NCBI GenBank assembly: GCA_002383165.1
Contig: DFXK01000014.1
Span: forward strand, 139,808-203,807
Length of the DNA stretch: 64,000 nucleotides
Direction of reading: 5' to 3'
Source: Flavobacteriales bacterium UBA4110
GTDB lineage: Bacteria > Bacteroidota > Bacteroidia > Flavobacteriales > Weeksellaceae
Position numbers and translations under genes: made by a program
The notes under the pieces: generated by a model
Told to the model about the DNA's origin: nothing
The model's database searches: none
What the model saw: only the letters and a program-made list of their open reading frames with translations
In this document: piece by piece, positions 18,026 to 25,718 of the stretch
How positions within the stretch are numbered: position 1 is the first letter of the stretch
Layout of the letters: every line of letters starts with the position of its first letter

Positions 18026-19085
18026 AATCACCACTTTGCTTGATTTCGGAGGTCAAGAAAAACAATATATCAGTTTCACGGAGAAACCTGAATTATTGCA
18101 TCACACCTATGTTTTTGCCGCCATTGGTTTTGGAGGGAATGCGGAAAAAATTTTGCGAGAAAGAGGGTTTGAGGTGCATATTTTAAATCGAAATTTTTCC
18201 ATTAAGAACCTTTCGAATATTTGGACGGTTTATAAACTCATCAAAAAAATAAAACCCGATGTGGTACATACGGCTGCAGCAGAAGCCAATTTCCATGGAA
18301 TAATTGCGGCCAAATTAGCCGGAGTAAAAACCATCATCGGTGAAGAAATCGGGATTCCCAGTCATTCCCCTACGGCGCATAAAGTTTTTTCACTCGTTTA
18401 TCGTTTTGCAAATAAGGTCATTGGCGTTTCACAATCGGTGAAAAATCATTTAGTGAAAACGAGGGAAATAAAAGACCAAAAAGGTATTGTTGTTTATAAC
18501 CCTGTCAGCGTTGTCAACTTTCCAAACCCTGACAAGGCTCTCAATCCTGGCAATATTCAGTTCAATATCGTATATGTAGGAAGACTTGAAAAAGTGAAAA
18601 ATGTAGAAACGCTTTTAAAAGCTTTTGCAAAAATTCAAAATAAAACGGTGTACTTAAATATTATTGGAGAGGGTCGGGGAAGGGAATATTTGCAACGATT
18701 AGCAAAAGAATTACATATAAATGAAAAAGTTTCTTTTAAAGGTTTTCAAAAAGAACCGGCTCCATTTATAACTCAATCAGATTTATTTGTATTGCCTTCT
18801 TATTCCGAGGGTTTTGGAATCGCTGCGGTAGAAGCCATGTTTCAGAAAGTTCCCGTTTTGTGTTCCAATGTGGGCGGCATTCCTGAATTTGTAAAAAATA
18901 ACGAAAACGGTTGGTTATTTAATCCATTAAATGTGGAAGAACTTACATCGAAAATGGAGATGATTATCTCGATGGATTATGCAGAAAGAACACGGATAGG
19001 CGAGAAAGGCTATCGTGATGTAATAGATCAATTTACTGTGGAAAAATATATTGAAAATTTAGAAAAAATTTATTCAAACGAGTAA
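18012..19085 (+). CDS. Glycosyltransferase family 4
   Basis: A 357-residue GT-B glycosyltransferase. The N-terminal domain has LDFGGQEKQYISF and DVVHTAAAEANFHGIIAAKLAG; the donor domain has IVYVGRLEKVKNVETLLKAF, NIIGEGRGREYLQRLA and SYSEGFGIAAVEAMFQKVPVLCSNVGGIPE with the E-x7-E catalytic pair. No membrane segment. It starts inside the end of the pyruvyl transferase gene. Two family-4 enzymes flanking a pyruvyl transferase suggest that the pyruvylated residue lies between their products; that order is inference. Confidence 0.92.
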   Translation: MKILRITTLLDFGGQEKQYISFTEKPELLHHTYVFAAIGFGGNAEKILRERGFEVHILNRNFSIKNLSNIWTVYKLIKKIKPDVVHTAAAEANFHGIIAAKLAGVKTIIGEEIGIPSHSPTAHKVFSLVYRFANKVIGVSQSVKNHLVKTREIKDQKGIVVYNPVSVVNFPNPDKALNPGNIQFNIVYVGRLEKVKNVETLLKAFAKIQNKTVYLNIIGEGRGREYLQRLAKELHINEKVSFKGFQKEPAPFITQSDLFVLPSYSEGFGIAAVEAMFQKVPVLCSNVGGIPEFVKNNENGWLFNPLNVEELTSKMEMIISMDYAERTRIGEKGYRDVIDQFTVEKYIENLEKIYSNE

Positions 19086-19151
19086 AATTTTGAAACTCTA
19101 TGCCAATCTTGCCCTAGTTCCATATTTAACCAAGGTCATATAAAATAAACT

Positions 19152-20468
19152 ATGAAAAACCTCCTCTTCATCACTTGGGACGGACCGCAGACTTCTTATA
19201 TGGAAGGGCTGTTTATGCCTATTTTTCAGGAAATCGCTAAGTGGGGAGATTATAAATTCCACGTGGTACAGTTCACCTGGGCGGATGATAAAAAAATCGC
19301 ACATACCCAAGCAGCAGCAGATAAAATGGGAATCGCCTATACGGCCTGGCCTGTTCTTAGAAAACCTAATATTTCTATAGGAAGTCTTTTGACGGTGCTT
19401 ACCTCATCAGCCAAAATCAAAAAATACATCAGGGAAAATAACATTCACATCGTAATGCCACGAAGTACTTTCCCTGCGATGATCGTGAATCAGATTAACT
19501 CCCCCTTTGCTTCGCATGCTTTCTTCCCCTTTAGGGGACTGAGGGGTTCTGCTTTCTTCCCCTTTAGGGGATTAAGGGATGATAGTTTCTTCCCCTTTAG
19601 GGGACTGAGGGGTGGCAAAGTCCCCTTTAGGGGATTTAGGGGTAAACTCATTTTCGATGCAGACGGTTTACCCATCGAAGAACGGATAGATTTTGCGGGA
19701 CTAAAAAAAGAATCCTTCCAATATAAACTAATGAAGTCGGCAGAGACAAAAATGCTGAAGTCTGCGGATGCAGTCATCACAAGATCGCAGAAAGCTATTG
19801 ACTTCCATATCGCCAATATCGGCGAATCCTTCCGATCAAAGTTTTCTGTGGTTTATAACGGAAGAGACAAGAATCTATTTGCTTATCAACCAACAATAAG
19901 AGAAAAAGTAAGGAAGGAATTGGGCTTGAAAGATGAATTGCTGTTTGTGTATGCCGGATCCTTGGGACCGCAGTATTGCCTGAATGAAATGTTGGAAATA
20001 TTCCAGGCATACGCCACAAAGCATTGGGCAAAGTTCCTCATCCTGACTGGGAATACAGAATTTGCGGAACAAAATATTCCCACGGAGCTAAAAACGCACA
20101 TTATCTTAAAATCGGTGCCTTCGGAAAAGGTGTCGTTTTACCTCAACGGCGGTGATGTAGCATTCGGACTCAGAAAGCCCACCTTCAGTATGCAGGGGGT
20201 AGCACCCATAAAATTAGGCGAGTACCTGCTCTGCGGACTGCCCGTGATTGCCAGCAAAGGCATTGGGGACACAGAGAGGATTTTGGAAAATTTTGAAGAA
20301 TGTTACCTCTACGATCATTCCATCGGTCTGCTACCACAGATAGCGCACATCAAAAATTTTGTAGAAAAAGCTATATTTGCCAATAGAAACAAAATCGCTC
20401 AAAAAGCACAGCATTATTTTTCTTTGGAAGCTGCAGCAGAATCCTACCTCAAAGCAATCAAAAACTAA
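19152..20468 (+). CDS. Glycosyltransferase (GT4-like) with in-frame palindromic repeat insertion
   Basis: A 438-residue GT-B type glycosyltransferase. The C-terminal donor domain is clear (LFVYAGSLGPQYCLNEMLEIF, LGEYLLCGLPVIASKGIGDTERIL). Between residues of about 118 and 165 it contains a foreign-looking block: three copies of FFPFRGLR followed by one VPFRGFRG, spaced 11, 11 and 10 residues apart and encoded by CCCCTTTAGGGG palindromes. Sequence before (RSTFPAMIVNQIN) and after (LIFDADGLPIEER) reads as normal family sequence. The frame is kept throughout, so the protein may still work with an extra loop. No frameshift is seen. Confidence 0.85.
   Translation: MKNLLFITWDGPQTSYMEGLFMPIFQEIAKWGDYKFHVVQFTWADDKKIAHTQAAADKMGIAYTAWPVLRKPNISIGSLLTVLTSSAKIKKYIRENNIHIVMPRSTFPAMIVNQINSPFASHAFFPFRGLRGSAFFPFRGLRDDSFFPFRGLRGGKVPFRGFRGKLIFDADGLPIEERIDFAGLKKESFQYKLMKSAETKMLKSADAVITRSQKAIDFHIANIGESFRSKFSVVYNGRDKNLFAYQPTIREKVRKELGLKDELLFVYAGSLGPQYCLNEMLEIFQAYATKHWAKFLILTGNTEFAEQNIPTELKTHIILKSVPSEKVSFYLNGGDVAFGLRKPTFSMQGVAPIKLGEYLLCGLPVIASKGIGDTERILENFEECYLYDHSIGLLPQIAHIKNFVEKAIFANRNKIAQKAQHYFSLEAAAESYLKAIKN
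19524..19643. repeat. Four in-frame CCCCTTTAGGGG palindromic units inside a glycosyltransferase gene
   Basis: Units start at 19524, 19557, 19590 and 19620, that is at 33, 33 and 30 base spacing. Each has the palindrome CCCCTTTAGGGG followed by a GAGGGGT-like tail. Unit 1 and unit 3 are identical over 24 bases; units 2 and 4 carry a few changes. A degraded start (CTCCCCCTTTGCTTCGCATG) precedes unit 1. Spacing in multiples of three keeps the host gene open. Confidence 0.9.
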
Positions 20469-20515
20469 CCATCACCATCAACCATCACTCACCAACAATC
20501 AACCATCCCCCATCA
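20469..20515. repeat. G-free CCATCA simple-repeat leader
   Basis: The 47 bases between two glycosyltransferase genes are made of CCATCA/ACCATC/CAATCA-like units and contain no G at all until the next ATG. It is the most extreme of several G-poor leaders in this window. Confidence 0.65.
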
Positions 20516-21646
20516 ATGAAAATCCTTTACCTTACCAAATACACGAGGTTAGCTGGCAGCAGCAGAATGCGCAGCTATCAATATTTTCCTTATTTGGAAG
20601 AGGCGGGGATGCAGGTGACCGTAAAACCCTTCTTTGACGATGCATACCTAGAAGATTTTTATGCAGGAAAAAAAAATATCAGTGCTGTTGTAAAGTCTTA
20701 TGTAAAAAGGTTAGGGGTGCTTTTTTCAGTCTTCAGTTATGACAGAGTAGTCATCGAGAAAGAGATTTTTCCTTTTCTGCCCGCATGGGCGGAACGGATT
20801 TTAAAACGGTTGGGAATCCAATACATTGTAGATTATGATGATGCCATTTTTCATAATTATGACCAAAGTTCAAATCCCATTATTAAAAAGTTTCTCGCAA
20901 ATAAAATTGCCAAGGTGATGCGTTTCAGCGGAACGGTAGTGGCAGGAAATCAATATCTGGCAGATTATGCAGCCCGTTCCGGAGCAAAAAACATAGAAAT
21001 TATTCCAACAGTAATAGATTTAGAAAGGTATCCAGTAAAAAACAGTGACTCTGACCTAGAGCTTCCACCAAATGTCATCCTGAGCGGAGTCGAAGGAAAA
21101 GCTGGGGAAAGAAGCGCTTCCGAAAATACTCAAAAATTTGTTGTTGGCTGGATTGGTACAAAAACCACTTTTGAAAAACATCTTTTACCCTGCAAAGACT
21201 GGATCAAAGCCTTGCAGATTCAAGATCCGAATATCCGTTTCCATATTGTGGGGATCACAGAGGATATGGATTTCGGAAAGAATGTACAATATATCCGGTG
21301 GACGGAAGAGACAGAGGTTGCCGAGATTCTGAAAATGGATATTGGACTGATGCCACTGCAGGATTCCAAATGGGAAAAGGGAAAATGCGCCTATAAACTC
21401 ATTCAGTATGCCGCCTGCGGAATACCGGGCGTAGCATCAGATGTGGGAATGAACAGGGAAGTCACCGTTCCGGGAGAAACCGGGATTTTAGCGTCTGCGG
21501 ATGAAGAGTGGATTCAAGCCATTAAAACTTTAAAATCCAATACCGAATTAAGAAACCGGATGGGACGTAACGCAAGACAATTGGTGGAAAAAAAATATTG
21601 CATACAGGTCACGGCAGATAAATGGTGTAAAATATTAAGTAAATGA
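20516..21646 (+). CDS. Glycosyltransferase family 4 with a repeat-derived insert
   Basis: A 376-residue GT-B glycosyltransferase. Typical blocks are YTRLAGSSRMRSYQYFPYLEEAG, DYDDAIFHNYDQSSNPIIKKFLANKIAKVM (acceptor side; key residues DYDDA), and in the donor domain VGWIGTKTTFEKHLLP, KMDIGLMPLQDSKWEKGKCAYKLIQYAACGIPGVASDVG. At about residues 187-205 the linker reads NVILSGVEGKAGERSASEN, which is the translation of a dispersed GTCATCCTGAGCGGAGTCGAAGG repeat element (see the repeat entry; only part of it is written here). The frame is intact. It overlaps the next gene by 4 bases. Confidence 0.88.
   Translation: MKILYLTKYTRLAGSSRMRSYQYFPYLEEAGMQVTVKPFFDDAYLEDFYAGKKNISAVVKSYVKRLGVLFSVFSYDRVVIEKEIFPFLPAWAERILKRLGIQYIVDYDDAIFHNYDQSSNPIIKKFLANKIAKVMRFSGTVVAGNQYLADYAARSGAKNIEIIPTVIDLERYPVKNSDSDLELPPNVILSGVEGKAGERSASENTQKFVVGWIGTKTTFEKHLLPCKDWIKALQIQDPNIRFHIVGITEDMDFGKNVQYIRWTEETEVAEILKMDIGLMPLQDSKWEKGKCAYKLIQYAACGIPGVASDVGMNREVTVPGETGILASADEEWIQAIKTLKSNTELRNRMGRNARQLVEKKYCIQVTADKWCKILSK
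21074..21096. repeat. GTCATCCTGAGCGGAG-type repeat lying in frame inside a coding region
   Basis: GTCATCCTGAGCGGAGTCGA matches the class GTCATT-C-GAGC-GAG-GAA seen in intergenic copies at 43421, 51719 and 53842. Here a single arm sits in the inter-domain linker of a glycosyltransferase gene, and no second inverted arm is visible. Confidence 0.7.
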
Positions 21647-22821
21647 TTTTAGATATCCTATACATACCCCTATTTGTTTTGCTGGCAATTCAGTTTCCAA
21701 AATTACTATTGGAAGATAAAGAACTTGTCTATCTGCCGATTCTGAAGAAATTAGCTTTATTTCATTTTGTTTTAGGAATCGCGTATTTTTTCACCACCAA
21801 CAATGGAGGGGGAGACGCTTGGGGCTATTGGACAGCTGCAAAAAATATGAATTATCTGCAGTTTATAAAAGATGTTAGCGGGGGCGAGGGAACAGAGTTT
21901 ATGAGAGCCTTCAATTTTATTCCGGCCAATATGATGGGGATGTCTTTCTTGTCCAACACGATGTTTTACAGTTTGTTGGGCTTCATGGGGATGACATATT
22001 TTTTCCTGATAGCCGCACGTACCATTCCTTACAATAAGATGATAAGGGGTTATGTATTGTTTCCATTGATTTTCTTTCTCCCAAATCTTCATTTTTGGAG
22101 CGCCGGAGTAGGAAAAGATACCATTCTGTTTCTGTGTATAGGCATGTTTGTTTATGGATTGATGAAACCATTTCAGAGAATCCCTATGATTGTAATAGCT
22201 GGATTATTGGCAATGGCAATTAGACCTCACATCTTATTATTTTTAATGGTGGGTTTTGGCTTGGCTTATGTTTTTGGAGGCAAGGTGTCTCCATTCCAGA
22301 GATTCCTGTTTGCTGCAGTGATGATTGGAGTTGGGCTTGCCATTTTGCCATCGGTAATGGAGTTTGCGAAGATTGAAGAAGCGTCAGCAGAAGGCTTTGA
22401 CAAATTTGCAACAGGCAAAGCTGCTGTTTTGAGCCGTTCCAGTGCGGGTTCGGCAATCGATATTTCTTCTTATCCTTTTCCGCTCAAAGTCCTGACCTTC
22501 TGGTTCAGACCGGCATTATTTGACGTCAAAAATATAAACGGTCTCATTGCTGCCTTAGAAAATTTACTGCTGCTGATTGTTTTCATAAAAGCAATGCGCA
22601 CAAGTCCAATCAGAGCATTCAAGGCAGCGCCTTTTGTTATAAAGGGCCTGGTTATTTTTTTGGTGGTGGGTACATTGGCATTCTCGCAATCATTGGGTAA
22701 TATGGGGATTATGATCCGGATGAGGAATATGTTCCTTCCGGGGATGATCATCTACCTGATGTGGATTTTTTCTTATGAACAGCAACTGCTCAGAAACCGC
22801 CGGACAACCTTAAAAAAATAA
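21643..22821 (+). CDS. Polytopic membrane protein, candidate Wzy-type polymerase (paralogue 1)
   Basis: A 392-residue inner-membrane protein with about 10 hydrophobic segments. I do not recognise a named family beyond O-antigen-polymerase-like architecture. Conserved-looking motifs are TNNGGGDAWGYW near the N-terminus, FLPNLHFWSAGVGKDTILFL and LAMAIRPHILLFLM, with charged residues placed in loops between helices as in polymerases and ligases. The next gene has the same motifs in the same order, so the two are paralogues. Position between glycosyltransferases and the lack of any other Wzy in the locus make polymerase the leading idea. Confidence 0.65.
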   Translation: MILDILYIPLFVLLAIQFPKLLLEDKELVYLPILKKLALFHFVLGIAYFFTTNNGGGDAWGYWTAAKNMNYLQFIKDVSGGEGTEFMRAFNFIPANMMGMSFLSNTMFYSLLGFMGMTYFFLIAARTIPYNKMIRGYVLFPLIFFLPNLHFWSAGVGKDTILFLCIGMFVYGLMKPFQRIPMIVIAGLLAMAIRPHILLFLMVGFGLAYVFGGKVSPFQRFLFAAVMIGVGLAILPSVMEFAKIEEASAEGFDKFATGKAAVLSRSSAGSAIDISSYPFPLKVLTFWFRPALFDVKNINGLIAALENLLLLIVFIKAMRTSPIRAFKAAPFVIKGLVIFLVVGTLAFSQSLGNMGIMIRMRNMFLPGMIIYLMWIFSYEQQLLRNRRTTLKK

Positions 22822-22823
22822 CA

Positions 22824-23879
22824 ATGAAACAAAGGGAGTTGGGCTTTCGCGTGGCTTTGTTTATGTACCACTTAGTGTTTGCAGGGATAGCTTACGCTTA
22901 TTTCCTTTACAATAAGGGCGATGCCCATAATTATTGGAACCTGACAGAACATTGGACATCTTATATCGGTATCGGAACCAAAGCCATTAAGCTGATCAAT
23001 TATCCCTTGGTAGCCGTACTGAAATTGCCCTTTTGGTTCGGCTTTTTGATATATAATCTGATAGGCTTTGTAGCAATCTGGGAACTGTACAGTTTTGCGC
23101 ACCATTACATAGGTCCGAAGACTAAAATGGCTGACTTGCTGTTGAAAATCCTTTGTCTGCTGCCTAATCTGCACTTTTGGACATCCATTATCGGAAAGGA
23201 ACCTGTTGTTTTTCTCGCAGTGACATGGATAATGACCGAATATGCAGAAGCTAAGTTTTACAGTTTGAAATCAATATTGGGATGGCTCCTACTGATGGCA
23301 ATCAGACCGCACGTCGCCATGTTTTTGTTGCTGGCATTTCTTATCACGGCGATATTATCATCAGGCAAATGGTCTTACCGCAAAATAGGGTGGATGTTGG
23401 CAGGTCTTTTGGGCTGTTTTTCCTTGTACATCCTGACGCTGAAACTGTTGAACCGCAACCCCTTCGACATCCAGTATATTCTCGAAAGAAATGACGCGTC
23501 GCTCATCGCATTTCGAAGGGCAAATTCTTACGTGCCAATGATCGATTACAATATCGTGGAACGCTTCTTTGCGCTTAATTTCAGACCCTTGTTTTGGGAT
23601 GCAGATTCATTTTTTTCATTGATCTTGAGTGTAGAAAATGGCCTCGTGCTACTCTTGCTGTCGGGGGCATTGCTTGCCTGTATCCGACATTTTAGAACCA
23701 TTTCAATTGATAGTTTCGCAAAGTTGTCAATGGCTTTTTTTCTGATTTCTTCCTGCTTTTTCATTCAGAGATACGCCTGTTTGGGGATTTTCGTTAGAAC
23801 CAAGATGATGTATATGCCCTTTCTGTTAGTAGCAGCGCTCAAAATAATCTTGCCTTACGTAAACACTAACAAAAAATAA
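22824..23879 (+). CDS. Polytopic membrane protein, candidate Wzy-type polymerase (paralogue 2)
   Basis: A 351-residue membrane protein with about nine hydrophobic segments, starting 2 bases after the previous stop. It shares NKGDAHNYWN, LLPNLHFWTSIIGKEPVVFL and LLMAIRPHVAMFLLLAFL with its neighbour, showing tandem duplication followed by strong divergence. The conserved NLHFW...GK and IRPH blocks, identical in both copies, are candidate functional residues. One copy might polymerise while the other ligates or acts on a different linkage; this is speculation. Confidence 0.65.
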   Translation: MKQRELGFRVALFMYHLVFAGIAYAYFLYNKGDAHNYWNLTEHWTSYIGIGTKAIKLINYPLVAVLKLPFWFGFLIYNLIGFVAIWELYSFAHHYIGPKTKMADLLLKILCLLPNLHFWTSIIGKEPVVFLAVTWIMTEYAEAKFYSLKSILGWLLLMAIRPHVAMFLLLAFLITAILSSGKWSYRKIGWMLAGLLGCFSLYILTLKLLNRNPFDIQYILERNDASLIAFRRANSYVPMIDYNIVERFFALNFRPLFWDADSFFSLILSVENGLVLLLLSGALLACIRHFRTISIDSFAKLSMAFFLISSCFFIQRYACLGIFVRTKMMYMPFLLVAALKIILPYVNTNKK

Positions 23880-23887
23880 TTCTTCCC

Positions 23888-23961
23888 ACCCTCTCACCCT
23901 CTCACCCTCTCACCCATCAATCCCGTACATTCCCCGTACATAATCCGTACAGACCCGTAAC
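23888..23961. repeat. ACCCTCTC microsatellite followed by four phased CCGTACA repeats
   Basis: Three copies of ACCCTCTC (8-base period, from 23888) are followed by CCGTACA at 23923, 23934 and 23945 and a variant CCGTAAC at 23955. The spacing is 11, 11 and 10 bases, close to one helical turn, so all four copies lie on one face of the DNA. The array ends about 70 bases before the promoter of the gene at 24135. Confidence 0.85.
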
Positions 23962-24029
23962 AAACGACTAGGCCAAAACGGACATTTTGGGATGAATTGA
24001 TACAGAACAGGCGCAGATGCTACATCGTG

Positions 24030-24061
24030 TTGGTTATCCGTTAGTTACTGCTATATATTTG
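24030..24061 (+). promoter_or_regulatory. Promoter of the 24135 gene
   Basis: TTG at 24030-24032, a 21-base spacer and TATATTTG at 24054-24061 match the Bacteroidota consensus well. Transcription would begin near 24067, leaving a leader of about 70 bases. Confidence 0.65.
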
Positions 24062-24063
24062 TT

Positions 24064-24107
24064 CTGTCAAAGCAAAGTGCTTAGACAGTGCAGGAGAGTC
24101 CTGACAC
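24064..24107 (+). promoter_or_regulatory. Two consecutive hairpins in the 5' leader
   Basis: Hairpin 1 (24064-24088): CTGTC-A-AAGCA, loop AAG, TGCTT-A-GACAG, with one A-A mismatch. Hairpin 2 (24088-24107): GTGCAGGA, loop GAG, TCCTG-A-CAC, with one bulged A. Both have three-base loops and they share a boundary base, giving a compact structured leader directly after the predicted start of transcription. Function unknown; it could protect the RNA, control translation or bind a protein. Confidence 0.6.
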
Positions 24108-24134
24108 GATTATTAACATATAAATTTTAAAATT

Positions 24135-24881
24135 ATGCCTAGACAAAAAGGTTTATTTAAGATTGAAGGCAGCATCGATGGAGTAACTTTCTATCGCAAT
24201 GCCGAAGGTCATTTTGTAAGAATGGCCGGTGGAGTGAGCAAATCCCGGATTATGAACGATTCGGCATTCGCAAGAACAAGGGAAAACATCAGCGAATTTG
24301 GTAACAATGCGAAAGCAGCCAAACTCCTGAGAGATGCGATGGGCGCTTTGGTAAAAAATGCCAAGGATAGCAGGACTTCCAACAGGCTGATGCAGCTGTT
24401 CAACAAAGTCAAAAATCTGGATACCGTCTCCCCCAGGGGACAGCGGAAAATCAGTATAGCTTTGGAAGATCCGGTGGCTAAGAATTTTCTTCAAAAATTC
24501 GATTTTAACAAAAGAGCCCAGTTAAGCAATGTGTTGAGAAGGACTTTCGACTTGGATCCTTCGGCAGGTACCTTCGCTATCAATGCTTTTGTTCCGGCGC
24601 AGGATCTTCTGAAACCTGAAGGTGCCACCCATGCAACGGTAATCTATGCCGCGCTGGGCTTGGATTTTGAAACCGCAGAGTCTGATCTGGTACAGGCGCT
24701 CCCGGTCAACTTCGCACTGGATAATGTTCCTCAGGAGCTTAGTCTTTCGCTCGACTTGCCGGACACGTTGCCGTCGGTCTTTCAGTTGTTGCTCATCGAG
24801 TTTTTCCAGGAAGTGAACACCGTCCAGTATCCGCTCAACAATGGAACGTTTAATGTGCTCAATATTTTAAATGTGAGTTGA
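24135..24881 (+). CDS. Conserved-looking protein of unknown function
   Basis: A 248-residue protein that I cannot assign to a characterised family. The N-terminal part (MPRQKGLFKIEGSIDGVTFY, then a basic GGVSKSRIMNDSAFARTRENISEFG block, residues 1-55) resembles short hypothetical proteins I associate with other flavobacteria; this is memory, not a search. Residues 55-110 look helical and basic (AKAAKLLRDAMGALVKNAKD, SRTSNRLMQLFNKVK). The C-terminal half is beta-rich and ends hydrophobic (LPSVFQLLLIEFFQEV). There is no signal peptide. It has its own promoter, a structured leader and a strong terminator, so it is an independent unit placed inside the polysaccharide locus. Confidence 0.72.
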   Translation: MPRQKGLFKIEGSIDGVTFYRNAEGHFVRMAGGVSKSRIMNDSAFARTRENISEFGNNAKAAKLLRDAMGALVKNAKDSRTSNRLMQLFNKVKNLDTVSPRGQRKISIALEDPVAKNFLQKFDFNKRAQLSNVLRRTFDLDPSAGTFAINAFVPAQDLLKPEGATHATVIYAALGLDFETAESDLVQALPVNFALDNVPQELSLSLDLPDTLPSVFQLLLIEFFQEVNTVQYPLNNGTFNVLNILNVS

Positions 24882-24897
24882 TGAGCTCAGCCAATCC

Positions 24898-24934
24898 AAA
24901 TCCCTTAGCATTCGTTAGCTAAGGGATTTTTTTT
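24898..24934 (+). terminator. Strong Rho-independent terminator
   Basis: AAATCCCTTAGC (24898-24909) pairs perfectly over 12 bases with GCTAAGGGATTT (24918-24929) across an 8-base loop, followed by a T run. It lies 17 bases after the 24135 gene. Confidence 0.92.
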
Positions 24935-25718
24935 ATAAAGCAAAGAGCCCTGCAAGCAATCACTAACATCTATAATGCCAAAACTAACATCCCACACCAA
25001 AAAGATAGGGACAATCCCCAATCTAACCAAAAATGAGCCGCCGCAAACAGCCGATTCCCCACCAAAATGGACGCAGATTGTAACGTGAAGCATTTTTATC
25101 ATAAAATTTTAACAGCACTGTTGTTGGATTAAAAAATACTTCTTAAATTTGGTTTGGAAGAAAAAAGATCATTGAATTTTCGGTTATTGCGGAATGCCTC
25201 CTTTTAATTAACGCCAGTTGATTAATATTGGAATCATTTCATTAAAAGTTATTTCGTCATTACACAACTATTTTTACAGACAATCATACTCGTTTTTTTT
25301 ATACATTTTTATTAGGTCATTACACAGCTATTTTTACAGACAATCATACCCGTTTTTTTTATACATTTTTATTAGGTCATTACACAGCTATTTTTACAGA
25401 CAATCATACCCGTTTTTTTTATATATTTTTACTACTTCATTACACAGCTAATTTTACAGACAATTATACCCGTTTTTTTTATACATTTTTATTACGTTAT
25501 TACCACAGCTATTTATTTTAGACATGATGATAACTGATCTCTTTAGTAGAGAAATGATAAACGCCGCATCGAAAATTTTCTTCCTTGAGTAATAAAAAAA
25601 TAGCTTTGGCATATCGACGGTGTTATAATGATCGGCATTGTGGGTTGCTGCTAATCGCTGTGAAACACGACGCAAAATCCTGCGGGGTAGTGGAGACACA
25701 GCCTTAATATTAAAAAAA
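24935..25718. other. Intergenic stretch with tandem repeats and no credible gene
   Basis: Between the terminator and the small HTH gene no convincing coding sequence is seen on either strand. The stretch holds an A/C-rich segment (24935-25090), the 60-base tandem array (25261-25520) and a structured-looking, GC-richer segment around 25620-25700 directly before the HTH gene. A TAGCTTTG box lies at 25601-25608, but without a TTG box at proper distance. Confidence 0.6.
25261..25520. repeat. 60-bp direct tandem repeat, four full copies plus a partial copy
   Basis: Units begin at 25261, 25321, 25381 and 25441 with an exact 60-base period, and a partial unit begins at 25501. Each reads TACACAGCTATTTTTACAGA, then CAATCATACCCG, a run of eight T, ATACATTTTTATTAG and GTCAT. 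Copies differ at only a few positions. There are no unique spacers between units, so this is not a CRISPR array. Confidence 0.95.

Noticed and set aside
23888..23961. Phased repeats considered as replication-origin iterons.
   Set aside because: No replication-initiation gene or DnaA-box cluster is nearby; the region is inside a chromosomal polysaccharide locus.
24905..25102. Minus-strand frame after the 24135 gene.
   Set aside because: It ends inside the perfect terminator stem and has no family-like features.
25218..25451. Open frame across the 60-base tandem repeats (repeating SLHSYFYRQS-type peptide).
   Set aside because: It is open only because 60 is divisible by three; differences between copies do not favour third codon positions and there is no start signal or conserved protein feature.
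25261..25520. Tandem repeat array considered as a CRISPR array.
   Set aside because: Units are continuous 60-base direct repeats without unique spacers, and no cas genes are in the window.
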